From Paracidovorax avenae (GTDB lineage Bacteria; Pseudomonadota; Gammaproteobacteria; Burkholderiales; Burkholderiaceae_C), in contig NZ_CP156079.1 of NCBI RefSeq assembly GCF_040892545.1, positions 62,001-126,000 of the forward strand: DNA of 64,000 nucleotides, in the 5' to 3' direction. Both the position numbers and the translations under genes were made by a program. A model generated the notes under the pieces. That model was not told where the DNA came from and did not search any database. It saw only the letters and a program-made list of their open reading frames with translations. Below, piece by piece: positions 27,828 to 37,139 of the stretch. Every line of letters begins with the position of its first letter. Position 1 is the first letter of the stretch.

Positions 27828-29744
27828 TCAGTTCCCTCCGATGGGCGCGACCGTGTTCCAGAGGGCGGAGCAGTTCGCGCCCTGGTCGATCGTGGATGCG
27901 CTGACACTGCTCTCGCCAGCGGTGTTCCATTGCGCCAGTGGCGACGACAGGCCGGCATAGGGGGCCCAGCGCGTCGGCAGGCTGCCGGACGCGGCCCAGG
28001 GAGCCGGGTTGGACGGGTTGTTCACGAAGCTCGCCCAGGCGGCCGCCATGGTCTGCGCCAGTGCCAAGTCCGCGGCAGGGGCTGGGTTGACCAGTTGCCC
28101 GACGGTGTTGAACACATACGGTATTTCGTTGGCATGGCAGACGTTGCCGGCATCCGGCTGGCAGGCCGGGACAGGCGTGCGCTCCGGGCCTGTCCTGTAC
28201 AGGTTGAAGATCGGCGCCTGCGCGAACAGGTAGCCGAAGGCCGGCAGCGCGGGGCTGGCCTTGGCATTGGCAGCGGCTCCGCGGCCGGCCATGGCGAGAT
28301 TGCCGCAGCGGAAGGCGAAGTCGTTGATGATGTTCGACATCGTCACGGCCGAGCCATTGGCCATGTAGCTGGGGGCCGAGGCGGCGGGGGCCTTGTAGGG
28401 CGATGTGCCTTGCACCGTATAGCCGGTGATGGCCTTGGCGCTGTCGCGGCCCCATACCCAGGGGACGACGATGTTGTTGACCGCGATGGGGCTGAGTTTG
28501 TCCTGCAGCTTCAAATAGGCCATGTCGGCGAAGACGGCCCCCTCGTCCCGGTTGATGCCGAAGACGAACGGCTTCGCAGGCATGGGTCCGGTGGATGTGG
28601 TCGCATAGCCGGCCAGGGGTTGCCCGGCGATGACCGTGCCGTCCAGCGTGGGCGACCAGGGCAGGCCGTCGTGGACCTGCGGGGCGGCCTCGCCCAGCAG
28701 GGCGACCAGGGGCGGCACCGAAGTCTGCATCCTGGCCGTGGCGCCGGCCTTGTCCTCCGATGGCGGCGCTTTCATTGACTGGGTATCGATAATCTCCCGG
28801 AACGTGGCATTTTTCAGGATGGGTTCGCGTTGCAGGCAATCTTTCATGTGCAGGCAGAGCGAGACACGGAAGAGGTCGCCCAGCTCGTGGGCCTTGGCCG
28901 GTGTGCGGTACACGGACCCGACCGGATTGCTCTCCATGATCGCAGCCTGGAAGAGCTTCGCGCTGCCCGGGGCGGCGAACAGGTGCAGCCCGGTGGACAT
29001 CGCGCCCGCGCTCTCGCCCGCGACGGTGACGCGGGTGGGGTCGCCGCCGAATGCGCGGATGTACTGCTGCACCCATTGCATGGCCTGCTGCTGGTCGAGA
29101 ATGCCGAAGTTGCCCTGGAGCGTGCCGCTCGGATCGACACTCTTATCGACATGGCCGAGCGCCAGGAAACCCAGCGCGCCCAGCCGGTAGTTGATGGTCA
29201 CCACCACCATGTTGCCCGTGGCGGCGAGGTAGGAGCCGTCGAAGACGTTGCCGTTGGGAGACGGCTGGTAGCCGCTGCCTTCCACGAACGCACCGCCGTG
29301 GATGAAGAACAGCACCGGCAGCGGCCGGGACGCCCCGAGGGCCGACTGCGGCGTGAAGACGTTCAGGTAGAGGCAGTCTTCGCTCTGGTTGCGGAAGACG
29401 GTGCTGTTGGGCTGCGGGCAGAAGGCGCCGGGCGCCGTCTGCGGCACGTTGCTGCCGGTGGGGGCATGCATCTGCGGCGGCTGGAACCGGCCCGCCTTGG
29501 CGTACTTGATGCCCAGGTAGGTGTTCACCGCCACGGGCGATCCGCCCGCGGGCGTGACGGATGCCTGGCTCCCGCACGCGGACGCGCCGTTGCTGAAGGT
29601 GGCGGTGGTGCCGCTGGCGCAGGCAGGCGCCGGTGCGGCGCCTGCCTGGTGGTCCGTGCGGTGCGTGCTGCAGCCGGTGCCGGCCAGCACGGCGGCGGCG
29701 GAAAGCGCCAGCCAGGCGCCTCGGATGGTGTGCGGATGTCGCAT
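27828..29744 (-). CDS. Type-B carboxylesterase, exported
   Basis: 638 residues; ATG at 29742-29744 preceded by GAGGGAA. The signal region ends LAGTGC; Cys25 resembles a lipobox but the -3 residue is Gly, so lipidation is uncertain. Carboxylesterase/lipase type-B fold: SEDCLYLNVF signature (121-130), oxyanion loop HGGAF (149-153), nucleophile S245 in GESAGA, acid Glu in INRDEGAVF and a late catalytic His in CHANEIPYVF. Several Cys pairs suit a periplasmic or extracellular enzyme. Longer than the usual 500-550 residues because of a long N-terminal lead and surface loops. Confidence 0.9.
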   Translation of the reverse strand: MRHPHTIRGAWLALSAAAVLAGTGCSTHRTDHQAGAAPAPACASGTTATFSNGASACGSQASVTPAGGSPVAVNTYLGIKYAKAGRFQPPQMHAPTGSNVPQTAPGAFCPQPNSTVFRNQSEDCLYLNVFTPQSALGASRPLPVLFFIHGGAFVEGSGYQPSPNGNVFDGSYLAATGNMVVVTINYRLGALGFLALGHVDKSVDPSGTLQGNFGILDQQQAMQWVQQYIRAFGGDPTRVTVAGESAGAMSTGLHLFAAPGSAKLFQAAIMESNPVGSVYRTPAKAHELGDLFRVSLCLHMKDCLQREPILKNATFREIIDTQSMKAPPSEDKAGATARMQTSVPPLVALLGEAAPQVHDGLPWSPTLDGTVIAGQPLAGYATTSTGPMPAKPFVFGINRDEGAVFADMAYLKLQDKLSPIAVNNIVVPWVWGRDSAKAITGYTVQGTSPYKAPAASAPSYMANGSAVTMSNIINDFAFRCGNLAMAGRGAAANAKASPALPAFGYLFAQAPIFNLYRTGPERTPVPACQPDAGNVCHANEIPYVFNTVGQLVNPAPAADLALAQTMAAAWASFVNNPSNPAPWAASGSLPTRWAPYAGLSSPLAQWNTAGESSVSASTIDQGANCSALWNTVAPIGGN

Positions 29745-29898
29745 GTCGGGTTCCCTCTCTCCAAGTGTTGTGGCCGGGTGGCCGTTGCATTCGGCGCGAG
29801 CGCCCTGTCCATTCTTGGTGCGAATCCCGGCCGGCCCGGGGGCGGACACCTGAATCGTTCTGAAACGTCCTGAGCGGGCCGTGCCGGCGCGCTCCCCC

Positions 29899-29904
29899 TA
29901 TACT
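29899..29904 (+). promoter_or_regulatory. -10 element for the cobalamin operon leader
   Basis: TATACT at 29899-29904, about 7 bp before the riboswitch begins, in a spot where a start site would place the aptamer at the extreme 5' end of the RNA. No convincing -35 hexamer is visible. Confidence 0.45.
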
Positions 29905-29910
29905 TCCGCC

Positions 29911-30157
29911 CGTTGGTGCTCGCGCGGCCGTTTCCGGCCGCGCAGTTAAACGGGAACCAGGAAGGGCCGCTCCGCCATGGACGACGGCCCCGGCCTGGGC
30001 TGCCCCCGCAACGGTCAGCGATGGAAGGCGCATGGGCTCAGGCCAGGCGCCTTCGGCCCCTGGAACGACGTCCACTGGAATGCCTTGCGCGGCATCCGGG
30101 AAGGGCCCGGGGAGCCCGGTACGAACTGCCGCGCCGCCAGCCCGGATACCGGCCGAC
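29911..30157 (+). ncRNA. Cobalamin riboswitch
   Basis: Sequence landmarks in the correct order are the 5' GTTGGTGCTCG arm, GTTAAACGGGAACC, the conserved core GCTGCCCCCGCAACGGT and the 3' B12 box AGCCCGGATACCGGCC at 30139-30154. Directly after it, 30161-30189 can fold into a GGAGC...GCTCC hairpin with a T-rich loop, a candidate expression platform. It leads the corrin operon that begins at 30265, so high adenosylcobalamin should shut the genes off. Confidence 0.92.
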
Positions 30158-30264
30158 AGGGGAGCGCGCGCTTTTTGCGTGCATGCTCCATTTCACGGAC
30201 CCTGCGGGGAGGCAGGGTGCGGGCGCGCCTGCCGCGGCGGGCGCATCTTTGTTCGTCGCTTCCC

Positions 30265-31155
30265 ATGCCAGATTCTTCGGCGCAGGCCAACGGGGCCTGC
30301 GACAACGCCGTCCCGGGACCGGGCACCGTCTGGTTCGTCGGTGCCGGCCCCGGCGATCCGGACCTCATCACCGTCAAGGGCCGTTCCCTGGTCGAACGCG
30401 CAGGTGCCATCCTGTTCGCCGGCTCGCTCGTGGACGAAACCGCCACGCGCTGGGCGCCTCCAGGCTGCACCATCGCCGACAGCAAATCCATGACGCTGGA
30501 GCAGATGGCCGCGTGGCTCGTGCTGCAGGCGCAGAAGCACCGCACCGTGGTGCGCCTGCAGACGGGCGATCCGGCACTGTACGGCGCGCTGGTCGAACTC
30601 GTGCAGCCGCTCGATGCCGCGGGCGTTCCGGTGCGCGTGGTACCGGGGGTGTCCTCGGCCATGGCCTCGGCCGCAGCCGCGGTCGAGAGCTTCACGCTGC
30701 CCGAGGTCACGCAGACCGTGGTGTTCACGCGCGTGGAGGGCCGCACGCCCATGCCGCCCGGCGAATCGCTCGCCGAGCTGGCGCGGCACCGTTGCACGCT
30801 CTGCATCTTCCTGTCGATCACCCTGCTGCACAAGGTGCAGGCCGGCCTGCGCGAAGCCGGCTGGCCCGACGACGCGCCGCTGCTCGTGGTCCACAAGGCC
30901 TCCTGGCCGGGCGAGGAGCGCATCGTGCGCTGCACGGTGGCGGACGTGCGCGAGCGCTGCCGCGAGGCCCAGGTGGTGAGCCAGGCCATGATCATCGCCA
31001 GCCCCACGCTGGGCGCGCGCCACTGGCCCGAACTCGCCAAGTCCAAGCTCTACGACCCGGGCTTCACCCACCGCTTCCGCCGCGCGAGCGATGCGCCGCA
31101 CGGCGCGGAGGCCTCCAGCTCCCCGACGGACACCCTCACGGATACCCCACGATGA
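30265..31155 (+). CDS. cobM: Precorrin-4/cobalt-precorrin-4 C11-methyltransferase
   Basis: 296 residues. Tetrapyrrole (SUMT-fold) methylase: P-loop-like VWFVGAGPGDPDLITVKG near the start, LQTGDPALYGAL, VVPGVSSAMASAAA, and QAMIIASPTLG near the end. Methylates C11 with SAM. First gene after the riboswitch and in an ATGA overlap with cbiX. Because cbiX and cbiD are present, the substrate is most likely the cobalt-containing form (CbiF role). Confidence 0.95.
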   Translation: MPDSSAQANGACDNAVPGPGTVWFVGAGPGDPDLITVKGRSLVERAGAILFAGSLVDETATRWAPPGCTIADSKSMTLEQMAAWLVLQAQKHRTVVRLQTGDPALYGALVELVQPLDAAGVPVRVVPGVSSAMASAAAAVESFTLPEVTQTVVFTRVEGRTPMPPGESLAELARHRCTLCIFLSITLLHKVQAGLREAGWPDDAPLLVVHKASWPGEERIVRCTVADVRERCREAQVVSQAMIIASPTLGARHWPELAKSKLYDPGFTHRFRRASDAPHGAEASSSPTDTLTDTPR

Positions 31156-32288
31156 CGCACCTGCACGCTCCGCATGCCCACGGGCACTCCCACGAACACG
31201 GCCACGGTCATGGCGTCGATCCACATCATGGCCCCGCCGCCGGCACCGCTCCCGCACTCGCGCAGGCCGGAACCACCGTGCTGCTGGTCGGCCACGGCTC
31301 GCGCGAGCCCGAGGGCAACGACGAGATCCACGCCTTCGTGCGCCAGTGGCGCGCGCGCCAGCCCGGCTGGCGCATCGAGGTCTGCTTCATCGAGTTCGCG
31401 CCGCCCGGCCTGCACGACGGCCTGCTGATGGCCGCCCGGGGCAGCCGCCGCGTACTGGTGCTGCCCCTCATCCTGAACGCGGCCGGCCACGTGAAGATGG
31501 AGATCCCGGAATCCATCGAGCATGCGCGCGAACACTGCCCGGGCGTGGAGTTCCTCTACGGCCCGCACCTCACGGCCTGCGAGCCCATCCTCGCCATCCT
31601 GCAGCGCCAGTTGCGCCGCTGCATGCAGGCGCTGGACGTGCCCGATCCCACCACCACCGGCGTGGTGCTGCTGGGCCGCGGCTCGTCCGACCGGCAGGCC
31701 AACGGCGACGTCGCCAAGATGGCGCGCTGGCTGCAGGAAGACAGCCACCACGAGCTGGTCGAGATCGCCTTCACCGGCATCACCTGGCCGCGCCTGGAGC
31801 GCGTGGTGCAGCGCCAGGTGCTGCTGGGCATGAAGCAGATCGTGGTGCTGCCGTACTACCTCTATACCGGCACGCTGATGCAGCGCATCGGCCGGCAGGT
31901 GGAGCACCTGCGCGTGCAGTATCCGCAGGTGCGCTTCGCGCAGTCGGGCCACTTCGGCATGGAGCGCGAGATCTTCGAGCTGCTGGAGCAGCGCGTGGCC
32001 GACCTGCAGGCCGGCCTGCCCGACAGCCGCCTGCCCTGCGACGGCTGCAAGTACCGCGAGATCGCGCACGACCTGGGCCATGGCCACAGCCACGAGCACA
32101 CGCATGCCCATGCGCCCGCAGCCCCCGCCGCCGCAGGCGCCGAACATGCGCACGCGCATGACCATGGACACGATCACGGGCACGGCGACCACGGCCATGA
32201 ACACGGCCATGCCCATGGGCACTCGCACGGCCACGATCATGGTCACCACGGCCACGCCGCGCCCCAGCCGGCCGGAGCCGCCGCATGA
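31152..32288 (+). CDS. cbiX: Sirohydrochlorin cobaltochelatase CbiX, long form with His-rich ends
   Basis: 378 residues. Two CbiX/CbiK-like halves: the first has the catalytic histidines H48 (VLLVGHGSREPEGN) and H113 (LNAAGHVKMEIP); the second keeps the fold but has GRGSS in place of the GHGS His. Residues 3-26 and about 313-370 are extremely His-rich (repeats of H-x-H-G), far beyond the usual short tract, with DGCKY Cys pairs before the tail. Inserts cobalt early, which defines the anaerobic-type pathway; the tails may store cobalt or nickel (inference). Confidence 0.95.
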   Translation: MTHLHAPHAHGHSHEHGHGHGVDPHHGPAAGTAPALAQAGTTVLLVGHGSREPEGNDEIHAFVRQWRARQPGWRIEVCFIEFAPPGLHDGLLMAARGSRRVLVLPLILNAAGHVKMEIPESIEHAREHCPGVEFLYGPHLTACEPILAILQRQLRRCMQALDVPDPTTTGVVLLGRGSSDRQANGDVAKMARWLQEDSHHELVEIAFTGITWPRLERVVQRQVLLGMKQIVVLPYYLYTGTLMQRIGRQVEHLRVQYPQVRFAQSGHFGMEREIFELLEQRVADLQAGLPDSRLPCDGCKYREIAHDLGHGHSHEHTHAHAPAAPAAAGAEHAHAHDHGHDHGHGDHGHEHGHAHGHSHGHDHGHHGHAAPQPAGAAA

Positions 32289-32983
32289 GCACGGTCAACA
32301 CCGTCACCGAACAGCTCACGCGCGCCGGCCAGGCCATCGAGCACGACAGCTTCGCGATCATCGACGCCGAGGCCGGACCGCACCCCTACACCGCGCAGCA
32401 GTGGCCCATCGTGCGCCGCATGATCCACGCCAACGCCGACTTCGAATTCAACGGCCTGACCGACTTCCACCCCGAGGCGGTGGAGGCCGGCATCGCCGCC
32501 ATGCTGCGCGGCGGCGCGCCCGTGGTGGCCGACGTGGAGATGATCTGCTCGGGCCTCTCGCAGCCGCGCCTGGCGCACTTCGGCATGCGCACGCACCAGT
32601 TCATCAGCGACGCCGACGTGATCGCACGGGCCCAGGCCGAGGACACCACGCGCGCCGTGCAGGCCATGCGCAAGGCGCACCGGCAGGGGCTGCTGCAGGG
32701 CGCCGTCGTGGGCATCGGCAACGCCCCCACCGCGCTCATCGAACTCGTGCGCCTGATCCGCGAGGAGGGCGTGCGCCCGGCCCTCGTGGTCGGCATGCCG
32801 GTGGGCTTCGTCTCCGCCGCCGAATCCAAGGACCTGATGGCTGGCGTGGCCGAGGTGCCATGGATCGTCATCCGCGGCCGCAAGGGCGGCTCCACCCTGG
32901 TGGTGGCCGCGCTGCACGCGCTGCTGGCGCTGGCCGAGGCGCGGCAGAAGCAACAGCCACAGCAAGGCGCCGCCGGAGGCTGA
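32285..32983 (+). CDS. cobH: Precorrin-8X / cobalt-precorrin-8 methylmutase
   Basis: 232 residues. Family marks are IVRRMIHANADFEFNGLTDFHPEAVEAG with the catalytic His in MIHANAD, plus VGIGNAPTALIELV and GMPVGFVSAAESKDLM. Moves the methyl group from C11 to C12, forming (cobyrinate) hydrogenobyrinate. ATGA overlap with cbiX. Equivalent to CbiC. Confidence 0.96.
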   Translation: MSTVNTVTEQLTRAGQAIEHDSFAIIDAEAGPHPYTAQQWPIVRRMIHANADFEFNGLTDFHPEAVEAGIAAMLRGGAPVVADVEMICSGLSQPRLAHFGMRTHQFISDADVIARAQAEDTTRAVQAMRKAHRQGLLQGAVVGIGNAPTALIELVRLIREEGVRPALVVGMPVGFVSAAESKDLMAGVAEVPWIVIRGRKGGSTLVVAALHALLALAEARQKQQPQQGAAGG

Positions 32984-32990
32984 CACCGCC

Positions 32991-34118
32991 ATGATGGAGA
33001 AAACCGTCCGCCGCGGCACGCGCACCGGCTTCACCACCGGGGCCTGCTCCGCCGCCGCCGCGCGCGCCGCCGTGCTGGGCCTGGTGGACGGTGCCGTGCC
33101 CGGGGCGGTGGACTGCCTGCTGCCCAATGGCGACGTGGTGCGCTTCGCGGTGAACGATGGCCGCTGCGAAGGTGGCCAGGCCGCGCACGCCATGGTCATC
33201 AAGGACGCGGGCGACGACCCCGACTGCACCGACAAGGCCCACCTCACGGCCGACGTGCGCGTGCTGCCCGGCCGCGCGGGCGAGGTGGTGCTGTGCGGCG
33301 GCTTCGGCGTGGGCACCGTCACCATGGCCGGCCTGGGCCTGGAAGTGGGCGGTCCGGCCATCAACCCCGTGCCCCGCCGCAACATCGAAGACAACGTGCG
33401 CGCCGTGGGCGGCCCGCTGCTCGCGAACGCGGGGCTCGAAGTGACCATCTCCGTGCCCCAGGGGGAGGAGATGGCCAAGAAGACGCTGAATGCGCGCCTC
33501 GGCATCCTGGGCGGCATCTCCATCCTCGGCACCACCGGCATCGTGAAGCCCTATTCCACCTCGGCCTACCGCGCCAGCGTGGTCCAGGGCGTGCAGGTGG
33601 CGGCCACGCTGGGCCACGGCGTGGTGGTGCTCACCACGGGCGGGCGCACCGAGCAGTTCGCCATGAAGGAGCGGCCCGCGCTGCCCGCCGCCTGCTTCGT
33701 GCAGATGGGCGACTTCCTGCGCTATGCGCTCGACGAGGCCGTGGCGCAGGGCCTGCGCGAAGTGGTCATCGGCGGCATGGTGGGCAAGCTCACGAAGATC
33801 GCCCAGGGCGAGACCATCACCCACGCCAACCGCGCCGAGGTCGATACGCAACTGCTGGCCGAACTCGCCGCCCGCGTGGGCGCGCCGCCCGAGGTCTGCG
33901 CCGAGATCGCCGCCGCCGAGACCGCGCGCTTCGGCGCCGAGCGCATGCAGGCCCTGGGCCTGGGCGAGCCCTTCCACCATGCGCTCGCCCAGGCCGTGGT
34001 GCGGACGCTCACGGCGCCCGACCGCTACGGCGACCGCTTCCATCTCACCGTGCTGGTCTGCGACTTCGACGGCAGCAAGATCACCGAGGCCGCCTCCGGG
34101 CCGGCCGCCACCGCCTGA
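32991..34118 (+). CDS. cbiD: Cobalt-precorrin-5B C1-methyltransferase
   Basis: 375 residues. CbiD signature start RRGTRTGFTTGACSAAAARAA, then GEVVLCGGFGVGTVTMAGLGL, GPAINPVPRRNIEDN and ILGTTGIVKPYS. CbiD is specific for the oxygen-independent, early-cobalt route, which settles the pathway type together with cbiX. Seven bases separate it from cobH. Confidence 0.96.
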   Translation: MMEKTVRRGTRTGFTTGACSAAAARAAVLGLVDGAVPGAVDCLLPNGDVVRFAVNDGRCEGGQAAHAMVIKDAGDDPDCTDKAHLTADVRVLPGRAGEVVLCGGFGVGTVTMAGLGLEVGGPAINPVPRRNIEDNVRAVGGPLLANAGLEVTISVPQGEEMAKKTLNARLGILGGISILGTTGIVKPYSTSAYRASVVQGVQVAATLGHGVVVLTTGGRTEQFAMKERPALPAACFVQMGDFLRYALDEAVAQGLREVVIGGMVGKLTKIAQGETITHANRAEVDTQLLAELAARVGAPPEVCAEIAAAETARFGAERMQALGLGEPFHHALAQAVVRTLTAPDRYGDRFHLTVLVCDFDGSKITEAASGPAATA

Positions 34119-34120
34119 CC

Positions 34121-35461
34121 ATGACGACGAACCTGCTCGAAAAAGACCCCCAGCCCTGCCGCGTGATCGGCGTGCTGGACGACGGCGCCGCCAGCCTCAG
34201 CGCCACCGCGCTCGCGCTGCTGCGCCGCGCCGACCTGGTGATCGGCGGCACGCGCACCCTGGCGCTGCTGGAAGACGACATCGCCCCACAGGCCGTGCGG
34301 CGCGACCTGACCGGCTGCCTCTCGTCCGTGCCCGGCTGGATCGCCGAGGCGCGTGCCGCCGAGCAGGCCTGCGTGGTGCTGGCCACGGGCGATCCGCTCT
34401 GCCACGGCATCGCCAGCTACCTGGCATCGCGCCTGTGCATCCAGGCGCTCGAGGTGATGCCCAACGTTTCCACCCTGCAACTGGCCTGCGCCCGCCTGGG
34501 CCTGGCCTGGCAGGACGCGCGCATCGTCTCCGTCCACGCCAAGGATGCCGGCGAATGGGCCGTGGGCGCCGCGCCCGCGCACGGCCTCTACGCGCTGGCC
34601 CAGGCCGTGCGCCAGCACGACCGCCTGGCCGTGCTCACCAGCCCCGACAACACGCCCGCGCGCATCGCCCGCCTGCTGGTGGCCGAGGGCCTGGGCGAGG
34701 ACTTCCAGATCAGCGTGGCCGAGCGCCTCTGCACGCCCGACGAGCGCGTGTGGGCCGACATGGCGCCGGCCGCTGCCGCCGCGCAGGATTTCGCCGACCC
34801 CAACGTGGTGCTGCTGGTGCGCACCCGCCAGCGGCCCGACGCCGCGCGCTTCGGCCTGCCCGATGCGGCCTACCACCAGCGCCAGCCCGACAAGGGCCTC
34901 ATCACCAAGCAGGAAGTGCGCGCCGTCTCGCTGGCCCGCATGCAGCTGCGCGCCGCGAGCCGCGTGTGGGACATCGGCGCCGGCAGCGGCTCCGTGGGGC
35001 TGGAGGCCGCGCGCCTGTGCCCGCAGGGCCATGTCTGGGCCATGGAGAAGAACGAGGGCGACGTGGAGATCGCGCGCCGCAACGTGCGCGATTTCGGCGT
35101 CTCCAACCACACGCTGGTGCACGGCAAGGCGCCCGAGGGGCTCGATGCCTGGCCCGACCCGGACGCCGTCTTCATCGGCGGCTCGGGCGGCGAGCTGGCC
35201 GAGCTGATCGCGCTGTGCCTGAAACGCCTGCGCCCCGGCGGCTGGCTGGTGATGAACTTCGTCACGCTGGAGAACCTCGCCGCCGCCACGCAGGCCCTGC
35301 AGGCCGCCGGCGCCGCGTGGGACGTGCTGCAGCTGCAGGCCGCGCGCAGCAAGCCCATCCTGCACATGCACCGCATGGCCGCCGAGAACCCGGTGTGGAT
35401 CGTCTGCGCGCAGGCCGGCAGCGCCACGGCGCCGGCCGCCGCCGTCGAGGAGGGCGCATGA
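34121..35461 (+). CDS. cobL: Fused CbiE-CbiT (CobL) precorrin-6B C5,15-methyltransferase/decarboxylase
   Basis: 446 residues. Residues 10-230 are the CbiE tetrapyrrole methylase (VLATGDPLCHGIASYL, MPNVSTLQLACARLGL). From about 255, after KGLITKQEVRA, a CbiT class I methyltransferase begins with motif I VWDIGAGSGSVGLEAARL. The fusion carries out methylation at C5 and C15 plus acetate decarboxylation at C12. Stop overlaps cobI. Confidence 0.95.
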   Translation: MTTNLLEKDPQPCRVIGVLDDGAASLSATALALLRRADLVIGGTRTLALLEDDIAPQAVRRDLTGCLSSVPGWIAEARAAEQACVVLATGDPLCHGIASYLASRLCIQALEVMPNVSTLQLACARLGLAWQDARIVSVHAKDAGEWAVGAAPAHGLYALAQAVRQHDRLAVLTSPDNTPARIARLLVAEGLGEDFQISVAERLCTPDERVWADMAPAAAAAQDFADPNVVLLVRTRQRPDAARFGLPDAAYHQRQPDKGLITKQEVRAVSLARMQLRAASRVWDIGAGSGSVGLEAARLCPQGHVWAMEKNEGDVEIARRNVRDFGVSNHTLVHGKAPEGLDAWPDPDAVFIGGSGGELAELIALCLKRLRPGGWLVMNFVTLENLAAATQALQAAGAAWDVLQLQAARSKPILHMHRMAAENPVWIVCAQAGSATAPAAAVEEGA

Positions 35462-36345
35462 CCGACCTGACCGCATCCGCAGCACCGCAGCAGCCGCAGG
35501 CCCTGCAAGGCGACCGGCCCCTGGGCCGCCTGATCGGCGTCTCCCTGGGCCCGGGCGACCCCGGCCTCATCACCCGCGCCGCCTGGGCGCAGCTGCAGCG
35601 CAGCGACGCCGTGTGGACCTATCCGGCCCGCAGCACCAAGACGCCCAGCTACGCCTTCGACATCGTGCAGCGCGCCGGCCTCACGCCGCCCGCCGTGCAC
35701 CAGACGCTGCTCTTTCCCATGACGCACGACGGCGACAAGCTCGCCCGTGCCTGGATGCGCGCAGCCGACACCGTCCTGCCCTGGCTGCAGGCCGGGCAGG
35801 ACGTGCTCTTCCTCGTGGAAGGCGACGCCAGCACCTATGCCACCTTCGGCCACCTGGCGCGCACCGTGCGGGCGCTGGACGCGCGCATCGAGGCGCCCGT
35901 GATCGCCGGCGTGAACGCCTTCACCGCCGCCTGCGCCACGCGCGGCATGCCGCTGGCCGAGCAGGACGACACCATCGCCATCGTGCCCGCCGCCTACGGC
36001 GTGAGCGCGGTGGACCGCCTGCTGCCCGACTTCGACACCCTGGTGCTCATGAAGGTCAAGCCGCTGATGGACGATCTCATCGACTGGCTGGAGCGGCGCG
36101 CATTGCTGCCCCACACCCAGTTCATCGAGCGCGTGGGCGCGCCCGACGAGCGCTGCGTGGCAGGCCCTGACCTGCCCGCGCTGCGCGGCACCAAGGTCAG
36201 CTACCTGTCGCTCATGGTGGTGAAGAACCCGCACCGCATCCGCGGCGAGCGCATCAAGGGCTGCCTGAAGAAATCCTCGCCCGCCGCAGCCTCGGCCGCA
36301 GCGGGCCAACCCCTGTCCGACGACGAACCGGAGCTTGCCGAATGA
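35458..36345 (+). CDS. cobI: Precorrin-2/cobalt-factor II C20-methyltransferase
   Basis: 295 residues. Tetrapyrrole methylase with GRLIGVSLGPGDPGLITRAA, VEGDASTYATFGHL, IAGVNAFTAACA and LVLMKVKP. The Lys/Ser/Ala-rich C-terminal tail (about 25 residues) is extra. CbiL role in the cobalt-early route. ATGA overlaps on both sides. Confidence 0.94.
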   Translation: MTDLTASAAPQQPQALQGDRPLGRLIGVSLGPGDPGLITRAAWAQLQRSDAVWTYPARSTKTPSYAFDIVQRAGLTPPAVHQTLLFPMTHDGDKLARAWMRAADTVLPWLQAGQDVLFLVEGDASTYATFGHLARTVRALDARIEAPVIAGVNAFTAACATRGMPLAEQDDTIAIVPAAYGVSAVDRLLPDFDTLVLMKVKPLMDDLIDWLERRALLPHTQFIERVGAPDERCVAGPDLPALRGTKVSYLSLMVVKNPHRIRGERIKGCLKKSSPAAASAAAGQPLSDDEPELAE

Positions 36346-37139
36346 CGACCACCACCCCCGCCACCCCCGACGTGGTGCTTTCCGCCCCCGCGCAGCCCGC
36401 CAGCGAGGTGCGCGTGTGCCTCGTCGCCATCACCCGCCACGGCGCCGCCCAGGCCGCGCAGCTGGCGCGCGACGTGCCCCAGGCGCACGTCTGCACCGCC
36501 GCCAAGTTCGCCGCCGCCTTCGAGGGCCTGCCGAACACCGTGCGTGCCTACGAAGGCGCGCTGCGCGATGAGATCGCGCCCCTCTTCGCGCAGTACGACC
36601 AGCTGGTGTTTTTCGTCTCGCTGGGCGCGGTGGTGCGCCTCATCGCCCCGGTGCTCAAGTCCAAGGACGAAGACCCCGGCGTGACGGTGGTGGACGATGC
36701 CGGCCAGTTCGTCATTCCCGTGCTCTCGGGCCACGTGGGCGGCGCCAACGAGTGGAGCGAGCGCATCGCCGCCTTGATCGGTGCCACGCCGGTGCTCACC
36801 ACCGCGTCCGACGTGGGCAAGACCATCCCCGTCGATATCCTCGGCCGCCACCTGGGCTGGCGCGTGGAGGCGCCCAAGATCAACATCACGCGCGTCTCGG
36901 CCCACGTGGTCAATGGCGAGCCCATCGCCGTGGTGCAGGAGGCCGGCAGCCGCCAGTGGTGGAACCGGCCCACGCCGCTGCCCGCCAACATCACCTGCCT
37001 GGACGGCTGGAGCGGCGTCGAGCCGGGCCGCTTCCAGGCCGTGCTGTGGATCACGCACGACGAGGTCGCGCCCGAGCGCTGGGCCGCATGGCACGAGCGC
37101 CTGGTGGTCTATCGCCCGCCCGTGGAAGCTGCCGCGTGA
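36342..37139 (+). CDS. cbiG: CbiG N-terminal and central domains
   Basis: 265 residues. After a variable leader, VCLVAITRHGAAQAAQLARDV and LVFFVSLGAVVRLIAPVLKSKDEDPGV (N domain), then VVDDAGQFVIPVLSGHVGGANEW, typical of CbiG, the lactonase that opens the delta ring and releases C20 as acetaldehyde in the anaerobic pathway. The usual C-terminal CbiG domain is encoded separately by the next gene (GTGA overlap). Confidence 0.93.
   Translation: MTTTTPATPDVVLSAPAQPASEVRVCLVAITRHGAAQAAQLARDVPQAHVCTAAKFAAAFEGLPNTVRAYEGALRDEIAPLFAQYDQLVFFVSLGAVVRLIAPVLKSKDEDPGVTVVDDAGQFVIPVLSGHVGGANEWSERIAALIGATPVLTTASDVGKTIPVDILGRHLGWRVEAPKINITRVSAHVVNGEPIAVVQEAGSRQWWNRPTPLPANITCLDGWSGVEPGRFQAVLWITHDEVAPERWAAWHERLVVYRPPVEAAA

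Noticed and set aside
27202..29076. Single long minus-strand protein joining the MABP repeats to an upstream region
   Set aside because: The upstream part is out of frame with the esterase and has shadow-type composition; the MABP units start cleanly at the ATG 27655-27657.
32060..32270. Simple repeat or CRISPR-like array in the CACGGN-rich stretch
   Set aside because: The repeats are codons of the His/Gly-rich tail of CbiX, irregular in length and without spacers.
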